Below, one piece after another: positions 24,329-33,979 of a DNA stretch of 64,000 nt; positions within the stretch are counted from its first letter, which is position 1, and each line of letters opens with the position of its first letter. Both the position numbers and the translations under genes were made by a program. The stretch is from Leishmania infantum JPCM5 (Eukaryota > Euglenozoa > Kinetoplastea > Trypanosomatida > Trypanosomatidae), in contig NC_009414.2 of the NCBI RefSeq assembly GCF_000002875.2, positions 1,070,155-1,134,154 of the forward strand, in the 5' to 3' direction. A model generated the notes under the pieces. That model ran no database searches, was not told the origin of the DNA, and was given only the letters and a program-made list of their open reading frames with translations.

Positions 24329-25294
24329 TTACTTTTTGATCTTGGAGGCTGGCGCATCCCTCTTGCTGCTGCTGCCCTTGCTGTTGCGGGTGCGCGCAGA
24401 GGCCGACGGGGATGGCGATGTAGCACTTTGCAGCTCTAACTCGTCCGTGTGGCGGCGCTGACGCGGGGCGAGGAAGGCCTGTCCGCTTTCCATCGCGATA
24501 TCCTCCAGACGCTTTGGCGGGGCCGGTGGGAAGATGCTCTTCTCCTTGCCGGCCTGCTTCCGTTTCGCCTCCTTCATCCGCTCCTTCTTCATCTTGCGCA
24601 CGGCCTTCTGCTTCTCCTTGTTCGGCTGCGTCTTCTTGTAGACGGGAATGAAACGGGACCAGTCCTCGTGCTTCATGTCCTCGCGCTTGCTCAGCTCGCG
24701 CTTGATCAACAGCTGTTTCAGGCCATAGATGGGGTGAATGTTATTCATGCAGTCCTCGACGATGCTCCGGACCATCTGCGTCCCCTTCACGGGGCCCATC
24801 ACCGCAACCGTTTTACCCTGCACGAGGACGTAGCATCCGGTTAGAATTTCTAGTGCTTTCAGGGTCTGCGCCTGTGGTCCGATCAAGCGATCGCGTCGCT
24901 TCACAAAGCGCCGCACGCTGCCGCCCTTGACGGAGATGTTGATAATATCACACGTGATGTCGGTCTGAAAGATCTTCTGCGCCTGGGCAAGAGGGACGTT
25001 ACGGGCAAGCAGCTTGATGAAGTCGCGGGCGTCGATGATCGCGTACGGGTCCCAGGTGCGGCGTGTCGTCGCCACCGTCATGCTGCCCTCCAGCAGATCG
25101 AGCTTGCCGACGAGCTGATGCTGCCCGAGCAGCTCCTCCACCGCGGGCCAGATGCTCTTGATATAGCTCTCCAAGTAGGACGGGAAGAGTGTGGCAAACG
25201 TTGTTTCATCCACGCAGCACGCGCCCCCCGGCACGTCTTCCTGCGTCAGCTCCGGCACAAAGAACTTAGAGTTGCTGTTTGTTGCAGCGGCCAT
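24329..25294 (-). CDS. KRR1: KRR1 small-subunit processome component
   Basis: 321 residues, ATG at 25294. The core matches KRR1 closely: WDPYAIIDARDFIKLLARNVP, CDIINI, RFVKRRDRLIGP, LKALEILTGCYVLVQG, VMGPVKG, VEDCMNNIHPIYGLKQLLIKREL and EDWSRFIPVYKK are all hallmarks, covering its two KH-like domains. The C-terminus is a basic, Lys-rich tail typical of nucleolar proteins. KRR1 is an essential nucleolar factor for 18S rRNA processing and 40S assembly. The N-terminal 60 residues are also conserved in type (FATLFPSYLESYIKSIWPAVEELL). Confidence 0.95.
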   Translation of the reverse strand: MAAATNSNSKFFVPELTQEDVPGGACCVDETTFATLFPSYLESYIKSIWPAVEELLGQHQLVGKLDLLEGSMTVATTRRTWDPYAIIDARDFIKLLARNVPLAQAQKIFQTDITCDIINISVKGGSVRRFVKRRDRLIGPQAQTLKALEILTGCYVLVQGKTVAVMGPVKGTQMVRSIVEDCMNNIHPIYGLKQLLIKRELSKREDMKHEDWSRFIPVYKKTQPNKEKQKAVRKMKKERMKEAKRKQAGKEKSIFPPAPPKRLEDIAMESGQAFLAPRQRRHTDELELQSATSPSPSASARTRNSKGSSSKRDAPASKIKK

Positions 25295-26489
25295 GATGAG
25301 GCGAGAGTGGTAGCTAGCCTTCGAACGAAAGAAAAGGGGGAGAGAGAAAGAGAAAGAGGGCGTCTACACCGGTGGGATGGGTTGAGGGGCGTGTGCGAGC
25401 TCGTGAAGCACGTCCGCTCTGCACGCACGCGAGCGGCAGCTGATGGCTGTGCAGAAGGAAATCAACACACACACAAACGCACACCCAAAGGGAAGAAAGC
25501 AAGATGGGAAAGCGTGCGCGGGTGTGTGGTGTTTTGGTTGTAACGTCAATACACGCGCACACGCGTGTGTGTGTGTGTGTGCGTGGACACTGGTGCAGGG
25601 GAGGTAGCGCGTTGTACGCTGTATCTATATTTATATATTCCCATAAGCACATGCGGTGATCGTGTGAGAGCGCGTTGTCGAATCACAATGTCGGAGAGGG
25701 AGAGAGGAGGGGCAGGTGAGCATCGAGATGGGCAGCAACGTGGATGACAGCGAATGGGGAAAAGCAAGAGAGAGGCAGGGGAGGGGCAGTTAAAAGGTAG
25801 CCGCCTCACTCCTCTCCAAGTCGCAGTTGTGCATGACCTCTGCAGGCGAGCATCACAGAAGTTAGCGAGTGTAAAACTGTCGCGAGGGCGGCCGCCACCC
25901 GAGTTCCCCACCCCTAGCGAATACTCTCCGTTGTGTGTAATGGGGGGAGGGGCAGGGCTTTGCTTGGCTACAGAGACGTGCCCCTCCGCCGGCAAGGACA
26001 ACGCTACCGTAGACACAGAAGAGATCGACTCGCACGTACTCCGTCGCGTTCCCCCCTCCCTTTTCCCACTTATGCAAGAGTGACAGCAAGACGGCTGCTG
26101 TGATGGTCTCTCCTTCACCTCTCCGGTTTCGTTCATGAAACAGAGAGAGAAAGACAACTTCGACCAGTGGCACCCAACATGTAGCAGGACAGCGACGGTG
26201 GATTAGGCAGTCACAAGGATGCGCCTCCGGGGTCGGCGTAGAAGACAAGGGTGTGCTGCGTGCAAGCACGCGCACGCGCACGTTCACACCGGGAAATTCA
26301 TAAGATGACTAACACGCTTGAACAGCATGACTAGGCAAGGCCTAACCCTCACCCCCGAGATGGTTACATAGAGCCCCCATACGCGCAACTGGCGGCGGCG
26401 GCGTTCGGGGGGGGGGGAGAGGAGGGGAGAGGGGAGTTCTGTGCATTCTCCTCTGCTCGCGCGTGTTTGCCCCACCCGGCTGAGCCTCG
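25295..26489. other. gap, no gene seen
   Basis: 1.2 kb with a GT repeat (about 25565-25582) and a G-run near 26407-26416. Minus-strand frames in this gap (for example 25546-26157) show Ser/Pro/Cys-rich shadow composition. Confidence 0.5.
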
Positions 26490-26777
26490 TCACTCAAACT
26501 CCCACCCGCCCTGCTCCGTCGCTTTTAAAATGCGGGCAGGGACGATCACCTCATTCTCAGCCGGCTCTACTACCTGATCATCATCTAAGGGCACGGCGTA
26601 GTCGCCGGCCGGTGAGGCCACGTGCACCGAGTTGAAAGGACGCTGCAGCAAACCCGCCAAGGTCTTACGCACATCGCCGTAGCGGCCGCCCTTCGGACAA
26701 GCGACAAACACAACCGTATTTTTGCTCTCGCACCGCACGGAGCAGGCAAAGTCCTGAAACAGCTTCGTTTGATCCAT
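26490..26777 (-). CDS. small conserved-looking hypothetical protein (95 aa)
   Basis: The frame starts MDQTKLFQDFACSV and ends GGWEFE. Composition is balanced and acidic, with no repeats, which separates it from the surrounding low-complexity shadows. Its pattern of short beta-like segments around one helix (TVVFVACPKGGRYGDVRK, then LAGLLQRPF, then VHVAS, AVPLDDDQ, EVIVPARI) hints at a ubiquitin-like beta-grasp fold, but this is only an impression and no family is recognised. No signal peptide or membrane span. Confidence 0.75.
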   Translation of the reverse strand: MDQTKLFQDFACSVRCESKNTVVFVACPKGGRYGDVRKTLAGLLQRPFNSVHVASPAGDYAVPLDDDQVVEPAENEVIVPARILKATEQGGWEFE

Positions 26778-28275
26778 CCTTCTTTATCGGGTGTGCGTAT
26801 GCGTGTGGGTGGAATATATGAAAAGAAGCAGAGCGAGACTCGCGCGCGTGTGCGCGGGGTGCCCGTCGCTGTGTGTTTGTGTGTTTTTGGCACTGCACGC
26901 TTGTGTGTCTCCGAAGATGGCTATCGATCACCACACAGTCTAGTTCACTCGCGACTAAGAACGCCGTGGTGACCACATGCACACACGAGTAGGAAAGGCA
27001 AGCGAGAAGCAACGCAGCTTCCATGGAGACGCAGCGAGAGACACCGAGAGCCAGGGGAGGTTGCGACGTATTCACGCCAGTGGAGTGCATGAAAGCGGGA
27101 AAAAAAAATGCTTCCTCAGCCTCAAGCGATGAAGGGGAGGAGAGAGGGAGATGCAGCAGAACTCGACCGCAAAGCCATCCCTCCTTCCTCAGACTCGATA
27201 CAGCTGTGTGCGCAGGGCACGCTTCCTTTTTCATGCACGCCATGCGTCACGACTCTGGAGCACTCACACACTCAGTGCACTCGCTCTCTTGTTTTCCAGT
27301 GCGACCATCGCGCACTCTTCTCAACGAGCGGTTTTTCTTTTTTTCTTCCGTCTGTGAATTTATGCAAAGCAGGCCATTGGCAAACACGGGGGGGGGGAGC
27401 ATTGCACACACACACACACGCAAGCAACCTCACCCTCCCGCAGACACACAAACTCGTCACGCCGGTGAATGCACGGGATCCGGCGTACCCATGACACCCT
27501 CACACAAATCCGGAAAGCCCCCCCTCCTCCTCCTCCTCCCACCTCCCTCCTACGAAATAGAAAGATAAACAGAACGGGAGGGACATGCAAAGTACCGTCC
27601 TCAAACACCTGCACGAGGGGACAGAGGGGCCACAGGGCCATACTCGAGGAGCGCACCCCTACCATCGCGGTCACTGCCATTGCTGTCACAACACCCAGCA
27701 CTACCCACGGCGACACCACAGCATCGGCATGGCTCGCACGCAGAACTGCTTCACTGGTTGCACACATGCAGATCTGGTTTTCGACGACGAACAAGAAAAA
27801 GGGCAAGGGCACGCCAACGAGGAAGAGAGCCGGCAGATGCTTAATAATGAGGATAGTTGCATCCGGAGTGGTGGGAGGTAGCAGCGCACATGCTCCCGAA
27901 TCAGCAGAAAAACACAAAACAGGAAAAGGAATCAGAGAGTGGCGTCCGAGCAACTAAGAGAACGATCCTGCGGCATGATGAGAGGCGGAGGACGTGGGGA
28001 AAACAAACGAGAAGGGGGAGGGTAAGCCACAGGCCAGGGAGACGTGGAAGGGAGGAGAGGGAGAGAGGCTTTGGTGATACGACACACACACACACAAAAG
28101 GAAGAAGAAACATACTTGCACGCACACGTGCTCTGCACGAGCAAGAACATGACGCGCGCGTACGCGGTCCCTTTTTTTCTTGTGCAGATCCCTATCCCTC
28201 CTCTCCAAGGCGATCCCAACCCGAGCATACGTGCAAAACAAGAAAAAAGAGGCCGAGCTGAGACGCTGAGCGTCT
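26778..28275. other. gap, no gene seen
   Basis: 1.5 kb with CA repeats (27404-27420, 28083-28097) and a TCC-rich tract (27519-27548). Frames on both strands here are His/Thr/Pro-rich translations of simple sequence; none is accepted. Confidence 0.5.
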
Positions 28276-29775
28276 TCAAGGGGAGGTGGCTCCTCTCAAG
28301 GCGGTGCCCTCGTGGCCAGTCTTGGACTCAGCCGAACGAGTTGGACTAGACGTGGAGAGAAAGGGCGTGGAAGCAAAGAGCTGGTCGCCGGCTAGCGGCA
28401 TAAAGGACCGCGGCAGCGGCGTCGGTTTCGCGAGCGACAGGCCGTGCCGAGCAGCCGGAATAAGGGTGCCGATGGTGGCAGTCTGGTCTTGCGCATCGTC
28501 CTTCTGCACATCTTGGGGGCCCGCCCCACCGAGCCGGCTCGTGCTTACCGACACCGGTACAACGCGTTTTGTGGCCTGCAGGACCTTCATGCCTTCCACA
28601 AGCTCCACCATCTTGCGCTGGCGGCGCAGGTACTGCTCCGACAATGTTGCCGGCGCCACCGGGTCGGCGTTGTAGAGTATCGCCAGCACGTCATTCAGCG
28701 TCAGAAGGCCAGCCATGGCCCCGGAGGGGTCGTAGATAATTGCCATATTGGACGGCCCATTGCGAAAGGCGAGATAGGCATCGTAGAGGGACGCCTCCTG
28801 AGAAAGCCTCAGGACTTCGCGGAGGGAGTAGTCGCTCACCAGTGGCGGTGGGTCTGGATGAGAAAAACAGAGCGACACGAGCGAGTTTACGATGAGGACG
28901 CCAATGATGTGCCGGCGATCCTCACCAAAGTACACTGGCACACGGCTGTAGCCGGTGGTCAAGATGCACAGAATCGTTTCTCGATCGAGGCTGTCGTGGG
29001 AGGACAGCATGAAGGCGTCCTCCGCTTTTGTGCGCAGATGCTGCTGCACCGTGTCGGTCGAGAGCAGCATAGCCGCCTGCAACATCTTCACCTCCGAATC
29101 ACGCAGCTGGCCCGGCGAACTCTTTTCCTTGGCGGTCTGCGCGCTCTCGCCGCCGCCATCGCCATCGCCCACTCGCACAGATGTGACCTCCATCATTGTG
29201 CTCTCCTCTTCGTTTTCGCCCAGCCGCGGACCGACAATCAAGGCGGCCAAATCCTCGCGGTCGAGCGGCTCCTCGCTGTGCCCCAGCACGCGGTCAAGCA
29301 CCTTGCCCATCGGATAGCTTACTGGCGCTGTCACGATAATAGCGAACCAGATAGCGTGAATGAAGTAGGAGCACACCGGAATAGCCCAGCGGACAAAGAC
29401 AGCGAGCGGCAGGACCTCGCCGGCGAAGAGGACAGCCGTGATGGACACGATGAGGGCGGTGATCTCGTCGAACATCGTCTCCAGGAGAATCGGCAGCGTC
29501 ATGACGAATACGGCGTTCATCAAGACGAGCGCCACGAGAGTCCAGTGCTGCAATTTCAGCACAGCGAGCAGCGACTTGGCCTGCTGGCGCTCCTTAGGTG
29601 TGCCAGTGGTGCTGAGGACGCGGAGGAAGAGGCGGTCAATCGAAAAGAGCGCGATTTGGAGGCCGACAAAGAAGCCGGCACTCGCCACGCACACCACCGC
29701 CGCGACGCTGTACCAGAACATTTGCGTGCTACTCAGGCTCTCCTCCCCATGCCCGTCGGAGTGAGAGCTTTCCAT
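28276..29775 (-). CDS. CNNM-type membrane protein (DUF21 plus CBS pair)
   Basis: 499 residues. Four hydrophobic segments (about 19-45, 78-99, 104-128, 136-156) make up the DUF21/CNNM transmembrane module, with the characteristic SAGFFVGLQIALFSI first helix and the AGEVLPLAVF segment. A cytosolic CBS-pair follows (about 225-385), including YSRVPVYFGEDRRHIIGVL and a second repeat ending GLLTLNDVLAILY. The remaining 110 residues are Ser/Thr/Pro-rich. Family members (CNNM, yeast Mam3, bacterial CorC) are linked to magnesium or metal homeostasis. There is no cyclic-nucleotide-binding-like domain at the end, unlike animal CNNMs. Location is probably an endomembrane or plasma membrane. Confidence 0.88.
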   Translation of the reverse strand: MESSHSDGHGEESLSSTQMFWYSVAAVVCVASAGFFVGLQIALFSIDRLFLRVLSTTGTPKERQQAKSLLAVLKLQHWTLVALVLMNAVFVMTLPILLETMFDEITALIVSITAVLFAGEVLPLAVFVRWAIPVCSYFIHAIWFAIIVTAPVSYPMGKVLDRVLGHSEEPLDREDLAALIVGPRLGENEEESTMMEVTSVRVGDGDGGGESAQTAKEKSSPGQLRDSEVKMLQAAMLLSTDTVQQHLRTKAEDAFMLSSHDSLDRETILCILTTGYSRVPVYFGEDRRHIIGVLIVNSLVSLCFSHPDPPPLVSDYSLREVLRLSQEASLYDAYLAFRNGPSNMAIIYDPSGAMAGLLTLNDVLAILYNADPVAPATLSEQYLRRQRKMVELVEGMKVLQATKRVVPVSVSTSRLGGAGPQDVQKDDAQDQTATIGTLIPAARHGLSLAKPTPLPRSFMPLAGDQLFASTPFLSTSSPTRSAESKTGHEGTALRGATSP

Positions 29776-31516
29776 GGCTCACACGCACGTTAGTGATACA
29801 GGTGTATGAGCCTGCCGCTGACCGCGTGCGTGTAGGAATAAGTGGAAGAGAAAGAGTGAAATGTACAGAAGGAAATCGACTCGCTCTGTCTTCTGCCTGA
29901 TGTGCGCCGCTTGATGGATATACTTTTCCTCTTGCCTGCAGTACTGCTGCCGTTATGATTTCGCAGCCAGTCAAACCCTCAAAATCGACATGCACAAATC
30001 GAGCAGAGGGGCTTCAGCGGACCCACGCCCGACTCAGAGGCACAAAGAAACGCCGCGTCTCGCTGCGTGAATGTGTGTGTGTGTGTGTCTGTGTATGCCT
30101 ATGCTGCTGTGAGACGATATTCATGCATTGCACCACGCAGCTGCCGGCTTCTCGGCTTCGGTGCGCTCGCACGACGGGATCACTGAGGCACCACACCGCT
30201 ACTGCCCAAAAGGGGTAGTGGTAGTGGCAACACGGTAGGAACTTCAGCGGCGCAAGACACAGAATAGCCCGTGGGGGAGGGGGGGCCCTCGACAGCGGGG
30301 GAAGTTCAGGGACGAACGCGTGCGTTTCTACGGCACACGAAACACACTCGTGCACGCGCTTTCTCGGCGTGAGCTCCTGGCTGCAAAGTCTTTCTGCCGC
30401 CAGTGAGATCACGTAGGCTGCGGCGCGCGTGCGTACGCCGTTAGCGTACACTGCAGGAGGCTGCAAAAAAAAAAGCAACCACGCAAGGCTAATCTAGTCG
30501 CATCGATGGCAGTGGCCCTGTACGTCAGCGAAACGGAAGAAAAGGCGGAAGCGATGAGCCCGAGAGCGGCAAACCAGCGAGGAGGTGTGGAGCGTCAATC
30601 GAAGCAACGAAATAAAAAAAGAATCTCTGGAAGAGAATGCGCTGTATCGCAATACGCCAGCTCGCGCACAGAGAGACGAAAAAAGGGGCTGGGCGAATAG
30701 AATCCGCACCCAGACACACACACACACAGCACACATGCCGCCGTAACCGCCAAGCAAGCGCCGGCATGAGAAGAGGAGGAGATGGAAAACAGAAGAGATG
30801 ACGAACAGAAAAGGCGAAGCTGGCATGGAGTCGCGCCGCGAGGGCGCTTGCTGAGCTCCTTCGCGCGCGCACTTGACAAGCACGGTACATCCTCCTTGAT
30901 GCGCCTAGACCGGAGAGTAGGGACAGTAATGGAGGGCCGTTCTGCACCACTGCACAAAAGCAAGTGGAGAAGGTGCATCATGTATGATGAGGAAACGCAC
31001 ATCAGTCCCTCGGACTCGCATTCAGCTCCCAAAGCACGACGCACAGTTCACAAGCGCGCGCGCACCGACACATACGCACGTCTGTTCCATCTTTTTTGTT
31101 GCAAGGGTTCATGTTGTTGTGCGTATCTTACCTTTTAGTCCCACCACTTGCTTTCTTTTTCCTTTCTTCTCTGTTCTCTTGCCCTGGCGCCTCGCTGCAA
31201 TCTGCGATGGCGGAAGAGCGCGACAAGAGCACTGGTGCATCAACGCAGAGGGACACAAAATACACGCACAGACACGGATTCACGACAGCCATGTACCAAC
31301 AGACAAAACAGAACGTCACCGTTGCAGCAAGCCCCAGCAACTGCCCTAGCACCACACCAGATGAACTTACTTACACTTTGATTTAACAGTGAACCCGCCC
31401 ACCAAAAAAAAAAACAAATACAGCCGGGTGGAAGGCATTGACCAACACAGAACAAGGAAAATAGAACGTGGCTGGGTGTTGCAGGACTTCATCCGACAGC
31501 ATGCAGCCACGTTACT
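29776..31516. other. gap between CNNM and eIF3d; no gene accepted
   Basis: 1.7 kb. It contains a GT repeat (30072-30089) and a plus-strand pyrimidine tract at 31140-31190 followed by a 59-codon plus-strand frame (31207-31386) that I do not accept as a gene. An A-run (31404-31413) lies near the eIF3d 3' end. Confidence 0.5.
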
Positions 31517-33112
31517 CTACTCGTCGTCCTTGTCATCGCCGTCGTCGCCGTCCTCCTCCGAGTCGTCCTCGTCGCTTTCGTCGTCGTCCTCCTCCTCCTC
31601 GACGACGATCAGCTCTGACTTGTCACCAGGCTTCATGAGGATCGACGGGCAGATCGAATGGCCCTCGATGAAGGGTCGCATGATGTGGTCCACGATGGCC
31701 CACATGTTCGACACGTCAATACCGAACTGTGTGGCGAGCGACGCGGGCGAGTAGGTCTGCACGGAGAGCACCTCGTGCTGCTTGTGGTCGAACACGCGCT
31801 GGCCCTTCTCCATTCTTTCCTCGCAGGTCACGAAACCGATTTTCATCAGCTTTGCGTCCGACAGTAGCGACAGCGCCGTCCAGCGAGCGATCTTGCAGCC
31901 GTTGTGCGCGTACTCGATGGGCAGGAAGGAGGCGGCGTTCTTCAGCAGGCCCTCGCGGCGCCACGACGAGTCCTTCTCGCTGACGACGCACTGCTCCAGC
32001 AGCGCGAAGCAGCGGACGCGGTCGTTCGTGCGCGGCATCAGTGCATCCACTTCGCAGCGCACGACGATGTCGTAGCGGTCCGGCGTGCCGTCGTGCATGA
32101 TGTAGCGGCGGTAGCTGTACATGCGCGGCTGCTTGCGGGAGAAGGGGCTGCGGTTCGTCTTGATTTGTGCAAAGCTCTTCGCGCACGAGGCGCGCGCGAA
32201 GCAGTCGTACACCTTGGTCGACTCCTCGCCCAGGGAAGAGATGCGCTCGGCACGGTTGTCGGCGCCCTCGGACGGGCGAATCTCATGCCCGGCCGTCTCG
32301 CTCACCCACTGCTTTTCAATGTTGCTGTCCTCGCCCTTGACCAGGATCCAGATGTTGTTGTAGTTGAGCACGCGAATGTGCCACGGGTAAGAGGAGCGGG
32401 TGCACACCATCAGCAGTGACAGAATCTCATCCGTGACAACCACGAGCGGGTAGCGCTGCGCCTCGCCCATGATCTTGCGCAGCTCCGGATCCTCCGTGGT
32501 GAGCCCACGCATAAAGTAGTCCTCCTCGTACTTGGATTCGTCGAGCGGCAGCGGGCGTGCGCACGTGGCTGCCTCGATGCCGGTGTTGTAGATCGGTGGG
32601 GTACCATAGAGGCCGAGCTCGATCACCTTGGGTAGCGCGCTCATGCGGAGTTTCGTCATATCCGTCTGCTTCATCACGTGCTGCACCACAGCCATCGCAG
32701 AGGCGTTGTAAGTGTTTGGCAGCTCCGTCACCTTGCGGCGGTTGCGGCGCTGGTTGTTGTTGCGGCTGTCCTTGCCGCCCTTCTTGCCGGCCGCCAACTT
32801 CGCGTTACGCGGGCCGTTGTTGCGCGGGTTGAACATGACTGTCTTCTCGCGCTCCGTGCGCAACGCGTTGAGACGGGCGTTGTCCTCCACCTGCTTGAAC
32901 GCCTTGCGCTTGTTGGCCGCCACGGCTTCGTCGTCGCTATCGCTGTCGCTCACATCCGCCTCTTTCTTGTAGGTGAACCAGTCCAGCGCCTCCAGCGGGT
33001 CCGCCTTGGAGTAGAGCTCGAAGGGGGCGCCGTCGTCCAGCTTCATCTCCCCCTCGGGAGGACCCCAGGAGAACTGGGGGTTGATGTACAGCTCGGGAAG
33101 CTCAAAAGACAT
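31517..33112 (-). CDS. EIF3D: translation initiation factor eIF3 subunit D
   Basis: 531 residues, ATG at 33112. Family hallmarks include the N-terminal DGAPFELYSKADPLEALDWF, an Arg-rich patch (GKDSRNNNQRRNRRKVTE) after the basic segment, and the cap-binding domain core with NIWILVKGED, EIRPSEGADNRAERISSL and YRRYIMHDGTPDRYDIVVRCE. It ends in a long Asp/Glu tail, also usual for eIF3d. eIF3d is a peripheral eIF3 subunit that contacts the 40S mRNA entry side and, in animals, can bind the cap; whether it binds the kinetoplastid cap-4 is not known from sequence. Confidence 0.96.
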   Translation of the reverse strand: MSFELPELYINPQFSWGPPEGEMKLDDGAPFELYSKADPLEALDWFTYKKEADVSDSDSDDEAVAANKRKAFKQVEDNARLNALRTEREKTVMFNPRNNGPRNAKLAAGKKGGKDSRNNNQRRNRRKVTELPNTYNASAMAVVQHVMKQTDMTKLRMSALPKVIELGLYGTPPIYNTGIEAATCARPLPLDESKYEEDYFMRGLTTEDPELRKIMGEAQRYPLVVVTDEILSLLMVCTRSSYPWHIRVLNYNNIWILVKGEDSNIEKQWVSETAGHEIRPSEGADNRAERISSLGEESTKVYDCFARASCAKSFAQIKTNRSPFSRKQPRMYSYRRYIMHDGTPDRYDIVVRCEVDALMPRTNDRVRCFALLEQCVVSEKDSSWRREGLLKNAASFLPIEYAHNGCKIARWTALSLLSDAKLMKIGFVTCEERMEKGQRVFDHKQHEVLSVQTYSPASLATQFGIDVSNMWAIVDHIMRPFIEGHSICPSILMKPGDKSELIVVEEEEDDDESDEDDSEEDGDDGDDKDDE

Positions 33113-33979
33113 TTTCTCTTCCGCTTAGGACGGTGCAAGCTATGCGCGCGTGCGTGTGTCCGTGCAAGCAGAAGCAGAACTGAGGAGGGGAGGGACGAAG
33201 CGCGGCGTGTGTGTATGTGTGTTATTTCACTTGGATGCGTGAAATAAAAGGGGGAAGATGGGGCTACTGCGGTTGTGCGTCCGTGCGTGGAGGTCGATGC
33301 AGGACAGAGGGGTATAGAGGGGGTGGCGGTGGTGCGCAGGGATGGTCAAGAGGAGGGTGGCAAGCGGACAGGTATGGACAGCGTTTTCGCACGAAGGGGG
33401 GATGCTGCCGTCTCTTCAGCTCGCAGGGTTGAATGACGATTATATGGAAGAAGAGGGGTGGGTGGAGAGGAGGAAGGGGCTGCGTGGCATATCCTTGCGC
33501 AGGAGCCCCCCCCCGATCACAACTGGAGAGGGCGGAAAAGAGTAGGAAGGCAGCGGTTCTCTGAAGAAAACACTCTTTTCGAGCCTATACCCACCCACCC
33601 CCTCTGAGCACGGCCGCCCCACCAGCGAAGAAGGTGAGCCGTGATAGCGGCGTATGACCAGGGCGCGACGAAACCGTGCCGATTACTTCTTGTTTCGCTT
33701 TCGAGGATGGCGATGGTAAGAACACCACAAGAGATAAAGAAGAGTGAAAAGCACGTTGGCCCACCGCTACAGCAAGAGGGCGGAGGGAGGGGAGAGTGGA
33801 AGCACACGCACACGCAGAGTATGTACACATCAACACGTGAGCAGACCGTCCACAGACGGCGACCGGTGTGCGCCAACTGAAGCGAGAATGCGAAGAAGTA
33901 GTCGCAAGAAGGCATCATGAGTGCCTTTTCGTTTTCGCCTCTCGATACCTGCACAAGTAATGTCTCTGCGTGCAGCCGC
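33113..33979. other. gap between eIF3d and the kinase; no gene seen
   Basis: 0.87 kb of UTR-like, purine-rich plus-strand sequence with GGGG runs (33300-33345) and a CCCCCCCC run at 33507-33514. No coding frame is supported. Confidence 0.55.

Noticed and set aside
27469..27957. 162-codon plus-strand frame and the 197-codon minus frame over the same bases
   Set aside because: Both translate CA/TCC-rich simple sequence (PPPPPPP, GGGGGGG) with no domain and no strand agreement.
28444..29793. 449-codon plus-strand open frame opposite the CNNM gene
   Set aside because: It lies fully antisense to a clear gene, has His/Arg/Gln-rich composition and shows no domain; it is a product of GC-rich codon use on the other strand.
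31207..31386. 59-codon plus-strand frame (MAEERDKSTGAS) after a pyrimidine tract
   Set aside because: No AG lies between the tract and the ATG, so a spliced leader would not retain the start. Thr/Gln-rich composition fits UTR shadow, and it opposes the direction of the whole cluster.
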